A stretch of DNA of 64,000 nucleotides. It comes from Panulirus ornatus (lineage: Eukaryota > Arthropoda > Malacostraca > Decapoda > Palinuridae). The position numbers were made by a program, and so were the translations under genes. The stretch's first letter is position 1. Each line of letters opens with the position of its first letter. The notes below the pieces were generated by a model. The model was not told the DNA's origin. It searched no databases and saw only the letters and a program-made list of their open reading frames with translations. This document shows, one piece after another, positions 1 to 11,724 of the stretch. The stretch spans positions 15,286,018 to 15,350,017 of the forward strand of contig NC_092236.1 of assembly GCF_036320965.1 (NCBI RefSeq). Direction: 5' to 3'.

Positions 1-229
1 ACCCCTGCCGCAAACCTACATTCACTGAGAACCAATCACTTTCCTCTCTTCCAACATGTACACATGCCTTACATCCTCGATGAAAACTTTTCACTGCTTC
101 TAACAACTTGCCTCCCACACCATATATTCTTAATACCTTCCACAGAGCATCTCTATCAACTCTATCATATGCATTCTCCAGATCCATAAATGCTACATAC
201 AAATCCATTTGCTTTTCTAAGTATTTCTT
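1..229 (-). mobile_element. LINE-A fragment (RT core), cut by the window edge
   Basis: Minus-strand reading gives the reverse transcriptase stretch KQMDLYVAFMDLENAYDRVD through ESDWFSVNVGLRQG. It stops abruptly at about 229, where a plus-strand piece of the same family starts. This is most simply the inverted 5' half of the element continuing at 232-985. Confidence 0.85.
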
Positions 230-231
230 AG

Positions 232-985
232 AAAAGTAAAGTAAATTGGGAGGTAAGTTTGAACGGAGAAAAACTGGAGGAAGTGAAGTGTTTTAGATAT
301 CCGGGAGTGGATTTGGCAGCGGATGGAACCATGGAAGCAGAAGTGGGGGAGCGGGCAAAGGTTCTGGGAGCGTTGAAGAATGTGTGGAAGGTGAGAACGT
401 TATCTTGGAAAGCAAAGGTGGGTATGTTTGAAGGAATAGTGGTTTCAACAATGTTGTATGGTTGTGAGGCATGGGCTATAGATAGGGTTGTGGGGATGAA
501 GGTGGATGTGTTGGGAAATGAGATGTTTGAGGACAATATGTGGCATGAGGTGGTTTGATCGAGTCAGTAATGAAAGGGTAAGAGAGATGTGTGGTAATAA
601 GAAGAGTGGTATACTGGGGTCAATGTGCTGTCAATGGACTGAATCAGGGCATGTGAAGTTTTGTGGGGCCTGAATGTGGAAAGAAAGCTGTAGTTTTAAT
701 GCATTACACAAGATAGCTAGGGACTGAGTGTGAAGGAAAGTGGCCTTTGTTCTTTTCCTAGCACTACCTCTCATGGCACGCGGGGGGAGGGGGTGCCATT
801 TCATGTGTGACGGGGTGGCGGCAGGAATGGATGAAGGCAGCATGTATATATGTAAATGTATGTATACACTGAAATGCAGAGGTATGTATATACATGTGTA
901 TGTGGGTGGGTTGGGCAATTCTTTTATCTGTTTCCTTGCACTGCCTCGCTAACGTGGGAGAAAGCGACAAAGTATAATAATAAAT
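232..985 (+). mobile_element. LINE-A 3' segment: RT C-terminus and long 3' UTR
   Basis: Starts within QVNWEVSLNGEKLEEVKCFR and carries GVDLAADGTMEAE and MLYGCEAWA. The frame is lost after VDVLGNEMFE through a small indel. The long-type 3' UTR runs to the tail GCGACAAAGTATAATAATAA. Several domains are lost, so it is dead. Confidence 0.85.
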
Positions 986-987
986 AA

Positions 988-1312
988 TAATAATACATTC
1001 CACAGTAATACCATACAAACCCGTCGCCTTGCCAGCTTTCATCTTTCACAACCTCTTTTCTGTTTACTAAATCATTCTCCCTGATCTCACTTCACACACC
1101 ATCTCGACCAAAACACCCTATATCTGCCACTATATCATCAAACACATTCAACAAACCTTCAAAATACTCACTCCATCTCCCTCTCACTTCACCAATACTT
1201 GTTATTATCTCCCCATTTGCCCCATTCATCGATGTTCCCATTTGTTCTCGTCTTATGCACTTTACCTCCTTCCAAAACATCTTTTTATTCTCCCTAAAAT
1301 TTAATGATATAT
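988..1312 (-). mobile_element. LINE-A fragment (linker to RT start)
   Basis: Minus strand encodes NFRENKKMFWKEV, then YFEGLLNVFDD and KAGKATGLYGITVE, with frame breaks. Both ends are truncated. Confidence 0.8.
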
Positions 1313-1330
1313 AATTTTCATTGAACATAA

Positions 1331-1604
1331 TCGTTGTTTCCCACGCCAGCAAGGTAGTTCCAGGAAACTGACAAAGAATGGCCCATCCATTCATGTACAC
1401 ATATTTATAAACAAATCCCCATATTTGCACACACACAGACATTTACATATATACCCATGTACAAATTCATACTTGCTTGCCTTCGTCCATTCCTGTCACG
1501 ACCCCATCCCACAGGAAACACCATCACTATCCCCCGCTTCAGCTCCCTATCAATATCCAGGCCCCACAGACCTTCCTAAGGCTTACCCCAGACATTTCAT
1601 ATAT
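1331..1604 (-). mobile_element. LINE-A-type 3' UTR fragment
   Basis: Matches the long 3' UTR in reverse: the GTCTCCC-like box, GGCCCATCCATTCATGTACA, TGCTTGCCTTCGTCCATTCC and the CAGGCCCCACAGACCTT block. It is diverged, and no coding part remains. Confidence 0.7.
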
Positions 1605-1605
1605 A

Positions 1606-2014
1606 TGTATGTCCGTGTGTCAGAGGTGGAGGGAACAAGAAGCAAGAGACCAAATTGGAGGTGGAAGGATGGAGTGAAAAAAAATTTTGAGCGATCGGGG
1701 CCTGAACATACAGGAGGGTGAGAGGCATGCAAGGAATAGAGTGAACTGGAATGGTGTGGTATACTGGGGTCGACATGCTGTCAATGAACTTAACCAGGGT
1801 ATATGAAGTGTCCAGGGTAAATCATGGAAAGGTCTATGGGGCTTGGATGTGGATAGGGATTTGTGGTTTTGGTGCATTACATTTAGAGACTGAGAGTGAA
1901 AGAATGTGACCTTTTTGTCTATGGGAAGTGATGCTGTTTCTTGTGCAGCAGGGTAGTACCTGGGATGGATGAAGGTAAGCAAGTATGAATATGTACATGT
2001 CTGTGTGTATATGT

Positions 2015-2016
<2 letters not shown>
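1606..2016 (+). mobile_element. LINE-A C-terminal tail and 3' UTR
   Basis: Encodes the end of the C-terminal domain (VSEVEGTRS...[12 protein letters not shown]..., RNRVNWNGVVYWG), then a variant 3' UTR that runs directly into a (TA)n tract. Confidence 0.8.

Positions 2017-2060
<44 letters not shown>
2017..2060. repeat. (AT)n microsatellite between two LINE-A 3' ends
   Basis: About 22 uninterrupted AT units. The plus-strand copy ends on its left. The oligo(T), i.e. reverse tail, of a minus-strand copy starts on its right. Confidence 0.95.
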
Positions 2061-2066
<6 letters not shown>

Positions 2067-3228
2067 TTTTTCTTTTTTTTGCTGTCTCCCGTGTTTGCGA
2101 GGTAGCGCAAGGAAACAGACGAAAGAAATGGCCCAACCCACCCCCATACACATGTGTATACATACGTCCACACACGCAAATATACATACCTACACAGCTT
2201 TCCATGGTTTACCCCAGACGCTTCACATGCCCTGATTCAATCCACTGACAGCACGTCAACCCCAGTATACCACATCGATCCAATTCACTCTATTCCTTGC
2301 CCTCCTTTCACCCTCCTGCATGTTCAGGCCCCGATCACACAAAATCTTTTTCACTCCATCTTTCCACCTCCAATTTGGTCTCCCACTTCTCCTCGTTCCC
2401 TCCACCTCCGACACATATATCCTCTTGGTCAATCTTTCCTCACTCATTCTCTCCATGTGCCCAAACCATTTCAAAACACCCTCTTCTGCTCTCTCAACCA
2501 CGCTCTTTTTATTTCCACACATCTCTCTTGCCCTTACGTTACTTACTCGATCAAACCACCTCACACCACACATTGTCCTCAATCATCTCATTTCCAGCAC
2601 ATCCATCCTCCTGCGCACAACTCTGTCCATAACCCACGCCTCGCAACCATACAACATTGTTGGAACCACTATTCCTTCAAACATACCCATTTTTGCTTTC
2701 CGAGATAATGTTCTCGACTTCCACACATTCTTCAAGGCTCCCAGAATTTTCGCCCACTCCCCCACCCTATGATCCACTTCCGCTTCCATGGTTCCATCCG
2801 CTGCCAGATCCACTCCCAGATATCTAAAACACTTTACTTCCTCCATTCAAACTTACCTCCCAATTGACTTGACCCCCAACCCTACTGTACCTAATAACCT
2901 TGCTCTTATTCACATTTACTCTTAACTTTCTTCTTTCACACACTTTACCAAACTCAGTCACCAGCTTCTGCAGTTTCTCACATGAATCAGCCACCAGCGC
3001 TGTATCATCAGCGAACAACAACTGACTCACTTCCCAAGCTCTCTCATCCCCAACAGACTTCATACTTGCCCCTCTTTCCAAAACTCTTGCATTCACCTCC
3101 CTAACAACCCCATCCATAAACAAATTAAACAACCATGGAGACATCACACACCCCTGCCACAAACCTACATTCACTGAGAACCAATCACTTTCCTCTCTTC
3201 CTACATGTACATATGCCTTACATCCTCG
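2061..3228 (-). mobile_element. LINE-A copy, 5' truncated
   Basis: From the right: RT core from ESDWFSVNVGLWQGCVMSP, LLFADDTALVADSCEKLQ, then a deletion/frameshift at 2846 (part of NGEKLEEV lost). The C-terminal domain [18 protein letters not shown] follows to the stop at 2256, then the short 3' UTR and oligo(T) at 2061-2080. Two breaks, otherwise well preserved. Confidence 0.9.
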
Positions 3229-3325
3229 ATGTATGTGCATATGAGTGGATGGGCTATTCTTCGTCTGTTTCCTGGTGCTACCTCGCTGATGCAGGAAACG
3301 GCAATCAAGTATAATAAATATAAAA
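3229..3325 (+). mobile_element. Isolated LINE-A 3' UTR tail
   Basis: About 95 bases with GGATGGGCTATTCTTCGTCT, GCTACCTCGCTGATGCAGGA and a TATAATAAATATAAAAATAA tail. Confidence 0.75.
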
Positions 3326-3337
3326 ATAAATATTGTA

Positions 3338-4012
3338 AGGGAGGGTATTGGTTGAGAGGATGAAGGCATGTGGAGAGCATCAGACTAGGGAGGAGCAGTA
3401 TGTTTCAGAAATGGTACAGGATGTGTGGATCATGTGTTTGCTTTGAAGAATGTAAGAAATACTTGCAAAAACAGATGGATTTGTATGTAGCATTTATGGA
3501 TCTGAAGGCATATGATAGGGTTGATAGAGATGCTTTGTGGAAGGTCTTAAGAGTATATGGTGTGGGAGGTAAGCTGCTGGAAGCAGTGGGGAGTTTTTAC
3601 CAAGGATGTAAGGTATGTGAACGAGTAGGAACAGCGGAGAGTTACTGGTTACCAGTGAAGGTCGGTCTGCAGCAGGGATGTCCCAGTGTTTGTTTAATTT
3701 GGTTATGGGTGGGGTGTTTAGAGAAGTAAATACAAGAGTTTTGGAGAGAGAGGGCAAGTATGCAGTCTGTTGGGATGAGAGTGAGTCAGTTGTTGTTTGC
3801 TGATGACACAGCACTGGTGGCTGATTTAAGTGAGAAACTGCAGAAGTTGGTGACTGAGTGTGAAAGGAGAAAGTTAAGAGTAAATATGAATGAGAGCAAG
3901 GTTAAGTATTAAATTCATTAGGGTTAAGGGACAATTTAATTGGGATGTAAGTTTGAATGGAGAAAAAATTGGAGGAAGTGAAATGTTTTAGATATCCGGG
4001 ATTGGACTTAGC
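3338..4012 (+). mobile_element. LINE-A RT fragment fused to a partner element
   Basis: Reads GRVLVERMKAC..., FMDLKAYDRVDRDALWKVLR, YGVGGKLLEAV and the FADDTALVAD region with several indels. At GLDLAA it passes directly into the 4013-4190 partner element in the same orientation, without a tail. It is a chimera, probably from template switching during reverse transcription. Confidence 0.8.
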
Positions 4013-4190
4013 AGCAACTAAAAGAGGTGGAAGCGGGGGCTGGAAATCCTTCCCTCCTGATTTACTTTTCCAAAAGAAGGAACAAAGAGGGAGGCAAAGT
4101 GAGGATTTTCCTTCTGAGGTTCAAGTCATCTGTTCTTGATGCTACCTAACGTATGGGAAGTGGCAAATATGTATGAAAAAATATATATGT
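4013..4190 (+). mobile_element. LINE-A non-autonomous partner (SINE-like), 5' truncated
   Basis: Sense order of the unit: CTAAAAGAGGTGGAAGCGGG, ...CCAAAAGAAGGAACAAAGAG, ...GAGGTTCAAGTCATCTGTTC, GCTACCTAACG..., ending TATGAAAAAATATATATG. The first 50 or so bases of the full unit are missing. Confidence 0.8.
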
Positions 4191-5639
4191 TTATTCATAA
4201 CTAAAACTATTTTAAGTTAATGCCATGTGATAATAATGCACTGAAATATCTCTAAGCACAAAACATTTCAATGAAACTTCCACTGTCTACTCACCTACAT
4301 CTTGTATACCTTTTCTTATTTTACTGCAGCATGGACCATACATACATTATGGTTTAATAAATACTACTTGTGATTCAAACATCAGGGTGCAATGTCTAAA
4401 ACGTATTTACTCTTCCTAAGCAAAAGCCTATGTTTACAAAGCACCCATAGCTTATTAATAGTCATATTTTTTGTGTGTAAACAATATGGAGTCACTGTAA
4501 TGAACCATCTGAAGGCTGTCACCAATTAAATCCTTCATGAATAGGGTTATGCTACAAATAATCAAAACAATGCCTTACCTAATTTCAACTTCAAATGTAA
4601 TGAACAACAGGGTAAGAATCCGTGCTTCAAGAACAAGAACACTAAAGTATGTTATGTATAAATAAGTGAATCTTTCCACCTGTCTAAACATTAACTTCAT
4701 TAATGATAACTTTCTTAAAAAAAAATCATGTTGCTCAATTTGACAGCCTGCCTCTTGTAATTCCCTTATTTGCTCAACTAGAAATACATTTTGTGAGTTT
4801 GCCCATCACAGACTGATTTCTAAAGACACCATATATACAGTGAAAATCTTGTCATTTAAACAATAAAAACATCTGCCAACACAGACTGATTTCTGGACAT
4901 CATATATACAGTGTAAATCTTGTCATTTACACAATAAGAACATCTATCTTTTCTGAAACCAAAATCTAATCCCATTATTTAACTAAATTTCTGCTTCACT
5001 TTACAATGTGACTTTTACATATACTAATATGTAACCTTATACATTTTATCAAAATGTGAAACATCTATGACCTGTTTGAGATTCTGGAGTACAAAAAATA
5101 TATGACTATTTTGTGGTTTATGCAAGATGCTGGTGAATCCTGTTGATAATAAGTAATCATTTTATATCAATATTTCCTAACACTAACCTAGACTTTACTG
5201 AAAATACAAAACTATACTCTCATACTTTCATTAACTGAAAAAAATATACAAATTCTAATATATTTCTAACATTAACTGACGCTATATGAGAAATGCTCAT
5301 GTTATAAACCCTGTCACTGTAAAACTGTCAAATAATAAGATTCTTGCCAACTGACTCCCTCAGTACAAATTTCCCATTATTGTATGAATACTGCCAGAAA
5401 TCTTTCTAGTTCCTCATCTATTTCATAACTGCTGTCCTAATATTTTGATCATGGAGATTAGAGATCACTGAAAGTCTGTTCTTATATTCTAGAACACTGA
5501 ATAGGTAGTGATAAGTTTTACATTCATACCACTTACCATAACTAAACATCTTCCTTACATCACAGAACTATTTATGGCAGCAGCAATTTAAATAATCTAA
5601 AATGAGCATAATTATAACAAGCAAACTCCCATTCATGTA
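4191..5639. other. AT-rich stretch, no recognisable feature
   Basis: Mostly single-copy-looking. A short direct repeat (ACAGACTGATTTCT... with ...CATATATACAGTG) occurs twice around 4808-4845 and 4880-4915. No reading frame resembles a known protein. Confidence 0.5.
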
Positions 5640-6345
5640 GAGCAACAAATCCAGGTTAAAATATAAATTACCTTTCTGCCCCAGATTCCCCTTCTGTGGG
5701 GCTTCTGTACTCCTAAGGAAGCCAGCCATATCCACCAGGTGGAACCAGTAAAAGAGTGTGGTGATGTATTAGTGTACTTACAGTGTGAGTACAGGAAAAC
5801 TGAGGAATAAGTTGTCAGGGTCTTTACTATAGAAGCTGCATTTTGGGCATCAGTGTTTCGCAATATTAAAAAGGTGTTTTGATTCCTGAATGCAGATAAC
5901 AACATGCTTTTACCTATGAAGTGGCTTCAGATGGGTGTAATTAACATGGAGTAGTGTTTAGACTTGGTTGGAGAAGTGGATCTTAAGTGTTTGCCAAATT
6001 ATCACAGGATATGTTTTGTCAATGTTGTGTTTGTTGGGGATTGACCTGTAAGTAAGTATTGGTTGATGAACTGTGAAGCAGAGATAAACTTTTTATTTCT
6101 CTTTTGGAGTTGGTTGTAAGTTATGATGTGGTTTAGGCAGGATGCTATTGTAAAAATATGAGTGCTGAACATACTGAGGTGAGATAATATTGAAAGTATT
6201 TCTGATTCATTGAGGAGGCATTTAATGTTTGTGGTTGTTAAGTAGCTAGTGAATGTTCTGAGAGCCTAATTTTGTGTGGTTTGTAGCCTTGTATGTTTAC
6301 TTTTGACAATGTGGTGACCAAAAGGGGCTATAACCAACAACAATC
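5640..6345 (-). mobile_element. Jockey-like LINE C-terminal remnant
   Basis: With frame shifts, minus-strand translation gives GYSPFWSPHCQK, NHTKLGSQNIH, LLNNHKH and ILPKPHHN. The order recalls the C-terminal region of Jockey-type elements (Y-x-x-P-x-W ... QN-x-ALR ... HL-x-x-E-T ... HP). It is heavily decayed; only the overall pattern supports the call. Confidence 0.35.
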
Positions 6346-7655
6346 CCAATACATTTATATGTCAGTAAAGTAAACTATGGGACTTCATGGCCTCCTTAAT
6401 AAACAAAATACCTAACATTAAAAATTCTCTTTCTCTGATTAAAAACTGTCATACAATCCCTTTCCACTAGGAATGACACTAACAATAATTGTTGGACAAA
6501 TAACAGTTTCAGATTAAAAAATATCAGGCTACATTCTTACTCCACATTTCTTGGTCAATTCTAATGCCCGTCTTGTTTATCAACATAATAAGCTCCACTA
6601 ACTATTAATTACAACTGCAAAAATAAAAACATACGAATGGAAAGTGATGAAGATGCATATTTGTAACACATTATAGAGGGAAAAATTAAAGAACAAAGGA
6701 AGTAACATAAATACTGAAGGAAAACTTCAAAACAATTAATCTGAGAGGCAATGACAAATTGACTTCATAAAAACAAAATAAATACAGACCACAAGAAATA
6801 TATACAGTGAATCAACATTACCACATCATGGTGAAATCAAATTACTATTTATGTACAGTAATTTTTCCCACACAAGAATCTAACAAGAAATCTGTTTAAA
6901 TTAGCTATCATCTCTAACCTCTAGCTGAAAAGTTAATCTTAGTTTATGTAGGAAATGTGATAAATGAGTCATAATATACTCATTTCACTTTTCTTGTTGC
7001 AACTCTGCAGTTTCTGGCATGGATGCATATTATACATCTTAAATACAGCTTTAGTATGCAGCATTTATCATGCAAATCAGTAGGCTTTGAGCTTTTATTT
7101 GTAATATCAGTATATCACACCAGTTCATTCACCAGCCAAATACAGCATCTGAATTCCAAAATCAGTCATTCCACCTACAAGTCTAGGGCAACTTTACATC
7201 AAATGAAAGACATTTAATAATGTTAATTAATCCTACCTATGAAATGTTAAACATGTGACATCTTAACTTTTACTAAATTTTTTCAGATCATACAATGTGG
7301 AATTTTCTACTGAGAGGCTGACATTGATATGTCACTCTGAAATAACCAAATTAAATCTGGAAATTCCGAAATGCAATTTTCTCATGTTCAGTATCGGCCT
7401 AAGTTTTAGCTCCATCATTACATATTTCATAAAATACGTTACAGACCAGTCATCTTCATTTATGAACATATGTTGTAAACATCTAATTCACCATTTGCAC
7501 CATAGTATTTTATTTTCAACATTCTCCAAACACATTCAAAGCAACCTTTGGCACATCCATCCACACTTTTATCCCATGATACACTGCCTGACTGAAATTA
7601 CAGCTTATCTTCACATCCTTTTAAACCGAACCTTAGATGTCAGCAAGAGACCTCC
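6346..7655. other. AT-rich stretch, no recognisable feature
   Basis: Low-complexity-leaning AT-rich sequence without a convincing exon or repeat. Confidence 0.5.
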
Positions 7656-10210
7656 TTGCTGAAAGCTCAATTTCAGGGTACACTATATTTAATAGGGCTA
7701 GGGGGAAAGAATGTATGCAGCGGTGTCCTGCTCTTCGATAAAGCATATTCAAATCCTGTAGTGAAACCTTTTATAGCCATTGAAAATGTCAACTTCATTT
7801 CTGTGCAAATCAAATTACATAAAAAGATAACAGTAAGACTAGTTTATAAGCCCCTAGCACAGACAACAGGAGTAGATGAAAGATTTCATGATCATTTAGC
7901 AGAAATTTGTAATGAACAAGATTCTATTAAAGTAGGAGATTTTAACATACTGGTACCTAAATGGGGACAATCCCCTTCCAGTAGCTCTGGGTGTGAACTT
8001 TTATCTAATTTTGCTTTATGGTACCCTAATCTAATGAGTTGAGAAACCTACTTGCAATGAGAATATATTACATTTAGTTCTAACAACAAATGAGCTCATT
8101 AATAATGTTGAAGTTGGAAAAAAATATAGTATAAGTGATCATCCAACTAACTCTTGAGGTCACTTTCAAAATTGTATATAATGTTGGTCAACATAAGTCA
8201 CATTTTAAATTTTAATTTTAATGATCTTCACATTACTCTTGATGGGCAACCTGAGATGATATGGTCAATGAAAATGACATGAATGTAGCTTGGTAAAGCC
8301 TCAGAAAAAAATTCTAAGTAATAGAGGGAACATATGTGCCAAAGCATCTATTTCTAAAATGAAACCAAGGAGGTGGAACGGCAATATAAAACAGTGCCTC
8401 TTGTCTGAGAAAGTAGCCGATAAGAAAGTCAAAGAATCCAACAACCAATATGACAGAGTAAAATCATATAAAGTTGCACAGAGAAAGCAAGAGTTACATA
8501 ACAAAGTAAATGTTAAAATGAACCGTATATAGCAGAAAATAGCAAAAGATAGCCTAAGAAGTTTTAGAGTTATGTTAGAAGCAAGAGAGTCAATACCCAG
8601 TCGGTAGGCCCATTAATTTGGGAAAACAGTGACTTGGTTCAAGAAATTGAAGCCATGGCAAAAATATTAAGGACTTTTTTTCATCTGTATTTCTGATCAA
8701 AGACACAATCTATGTCGCAATGAGAGAAGGGAATGTTCTTCAACAAATGGACATAGAAGCTGAAGATACTTTCAGCAATATATAGAATGAAAATAAATAA
8801 AATGGCAGGACTTGATAAATTTCATCCAAGAACAATGAGGCATAAAATGGTACACTTAAGCCCTTGGCCAGCCTTTCCAATAGGTCATGTGCTATAGATG
8901 AATGGAAGTTTGACAAAGTAACACCAACATTCAAAAAAGGTAATAAGTCCAGATATTACTGTTCTATTAGCCTACTGTCTGTAGTTGGAAAACTAATAGA
9001 AACCATCATTCAAAACAGAATATAAACCATTCAGAGGACCATGACTTCATGAATGATTCTCAATGAGGTTTTTGACAAAATCACTCATGTCAGATAAATC
9101 TGCTTGATTTTTTATGATAAAATCAACATGCAAGAGAAAAGTAAAGCAGTTGATGTTATGTATCTACATTTTCAAAAAGCTTTCAACTTGGTTCCACAAT
9201 ATGATAAGAAATTGGATAAGTGGCTGTAAACATAGAGTTGTGATTAACGGTCAATTCAGAATATTTAGATGTAACAAGAGGAGTGTCACAAGGATCACTT
9301 TTTTAGGACCAGTTCTTTCACATATATGTTAATGATGTTGATAATAGGAAGCATTAATCATTATAAAAATTTGCTGATGATATGATGCTGGGAAACAAAT
9401 CTACAAATGAACTTGAACATCTCCAGCTTCAAAATGACATAGGTATATTGATGCACTGGACTCATTAGTGGCAAATCAATTTTAGCATCAATAAGTGCAG
9501 ACTTTTACATATTTGAAGTAAAAACAAAAAGGCAAGCTACAGTATGGATTCTCTTGAACAGCAAAAAGTAAATGAGGATAAAGACTTAAGGCATAATCAT
9601 CTGGTGACCTAAAACCAAGCAAGCAGTGAACAGAAGCAATGAAAAGAGTGACTCAAATTCCTGGATTCATAGGTAGGGCCTTCGAATTTATAATCAATAA
9701 TTCACCGATTCTTCCACACCTTGAACAGTATCTTCAGTTTTGATCACCCAAAGAATAAAAAGAAAGAGGCAGAATGGAGAGAGTATAGTGTCAAGCTATC
9801 AAGATGATTCCCAGATTGAGAAACAAACCCTCCTTAGCTTAGATAAGAGATTCAAAGGTAATCTAAGTAATCAAAATTATCAAAGGCTCTGATAATCCTG
9901 ATCTATCAAGTTACATATGACCTGATTCATCTTACATTACTCAAAGTAATGGATACAAACTCGTGGGGAAACGTTTACCTCAAACCAGGTGAAGTACATT
10001 TTCTTCAAAAGAATTGTAAACTTTTGGAATGATTTGCCAATTTGAGTGGTTGAAAGCAGAACTATAGATACCTTTAAGAACAAACTTGATAAATGCTTCA
10101 CTTCCAGTGCACGACTTACATTATTTGCACCTCCTTAGTCACACTGACATACAACCTTGAAAGGATCCAACAGTCTGTTGCTGTTTGAATTCCTTTGTAT
10201 TCCTACCAAA
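7656..10210 (+). mobile_element. CR1-like LINE, decayed, endonuclease through 3' end
   Basis: An APE-type endonuclease region is open at 7656-8042 (VCSGVLLFDKAYSNPVVKPF, later VRLVYKPLAQTTG and KVGDFNI). RT pieces follow in shifting frames: NKMAGLDKFHPRTM, SKYYCSISLLSVVGKLIE-like, the motif KFADDMMLG at about 9366-9392, and a C-terminal block with SNGYKLVGKR, SSKRIVNFWNDLP and TFKNKLDKCF near 9950-10100. Order and motifs fit the CR1/L2-like group. There are many stops and frameshifts, so it is an old copy. Confidence 0.75.
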
Positions 10211-11344
10211 AAGATTTGACCTATTTAATAACAAAATAATGACTTACCAATGGTAGCATTTGGTGCCCATCAAGACAGCTGTGTGTAATGTCTCTGCTGG
10301 TAACAAGCTGAGCTTTGGTTCTAGCTTTACTGTCCTTACACAGATCCAACTCAAGGTCTAAATAGGCTGTCAGACCAGAGCAAGGTGTTTTTCAGCCAAG
10401 CTCTCAACAATGAAAAAATAACACAAATGGAAAGGACTTCTACGTGTTTGCATGCCTCTATGGCCATCTTAAAAAGGGCAACCTTTATACCATCATCTAC
10501 CAGTTTCATGATATCACTATCAACAAAGAGAGCTCCATCTTGAAAATACCAACCCAGAAATACACTTTTAGGAGAAGAAGCATTTACTATTTTTCCTTGG
10601 AAATGATGACGGTCTCTAACTAAGGAAGAATTTTATTTCAATAAGCCAAAAAATGTAAATAGCACTGCAAATAGAATGCTTAATAAGAAAATGATCAAAT
10701 CATTAATACAGCCAAAAGGCAGTAGAGAGAAAACCACTCAATGCATAGAGAAAAAAGGATGCCAATGGACTCCATGTCAAGATAAAGAGGCCATTAGACC
10801 TGTGTAAAGACAAGGAGATAAAAAACTTAAGTGTTTAGATAAAGAGGCCAATAACCTTGGTGTTAACAAAATGAAGCAAATGGAATCAATTTTGCCATAC
10901 ATAAATCAGTATGCAAAGTGATATATTCTTTTCATCATATAAACTAAGATATGAAAATGCTATCCTGAAGACAATGAGTAGCTCTTCATTAAATTTCAGT
11001 TTGAACACCATGAACTACAAAAACAGACCATTACCATAATAAGGCTAGCACCAGAAAGGTGTTCCAAAAACATCTGTATTGCTTATAGTGCAGCATAATA
11101 CTGTGTTGGGAGTGAAAGAAGAATGGGTCAAAATATTGTCTGGTAAATATCAAAAACAGCTGTAGTGAGATTCATTCTAAAAGGTGCAATTTCCTGAAGT
11201 TACGAGCTAGGTCATGTTTCATGTTAAACCTTTATATAAGTGGTCTAACTTGGGCAAATCCATAGGAGTTATGGGTGTTACATTATTCAATTCTTTATAA
11301 ACTTGGAAAGAACTATATGAAGTTTTAAGAGTAATTGATCTTGA
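10211..11344. other. Unassigned sequence downstream of Prps
   Basis: Contains a short exon-like open stretch on the minus strand ending at 10248 before GTAAGTC, but no recognisable protein. Otherwise AT-rich and featureless. Confidence 0.4.
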
Positions 11345-11724
11345 CATTTCAAGTCTAACTATCTATCTTTATCTCTGACGCCCCTTACCCCCGGGAAATT
11401 CCATCAAGGGGTGGCCACGGCCTCCCTTGCATATGCCATTCCATGCATTCTTTCACTATTCCTCTCCCTCCAGTATTCCTCCACACTATTTGCCCATGTT
11501 ACAGGCAGTCTTCCACTAATACCAACCCCTTTAATTGCACTATCATACACTCTCCTTGTAAACTCACAGTCTTGCGTTCCTTCCACAAGCCCAAGCCACC
11601 TCAAAGTATTACGTTTCATCCATTGTATCACTCCACAGTTCATTCCGTTTGCATTCAAATTATGAGCCCAATCAAGTTCTAGGTTAAACAGTTTCATAAG
11701 GGGCCTAAAGCAGGCAAAATCCAA
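11345..11724 (-). mobile_element. Second LINE family (LINE-B): C-terminus and 3' end
   Basis: The minus strand encodes about 106 residues of a LINE C-terminal domain: NTLRWLGLVEGTQDCEFTRR, VYDSAIKGVGISGRLPVTW and AREAVATP. It has the R-W-x-G ... R-V-Y ... GR-P-x-x-W pattern. The 3' end follows: TGGAATTTCCC..., GGCGTCAGAGATAAAGATAG with a short GATA-type tail. It is distinct from LINE-A. Confidence 0.7.

Noticed and set aside
10248..10575. Exon-like minus-strand stretch ending CCATTG before GTAAGTC
   Set aside because: Good donor and a short open frame, but no clear acceptor and no recognisable protein. It lies downstream of the Prps stop.
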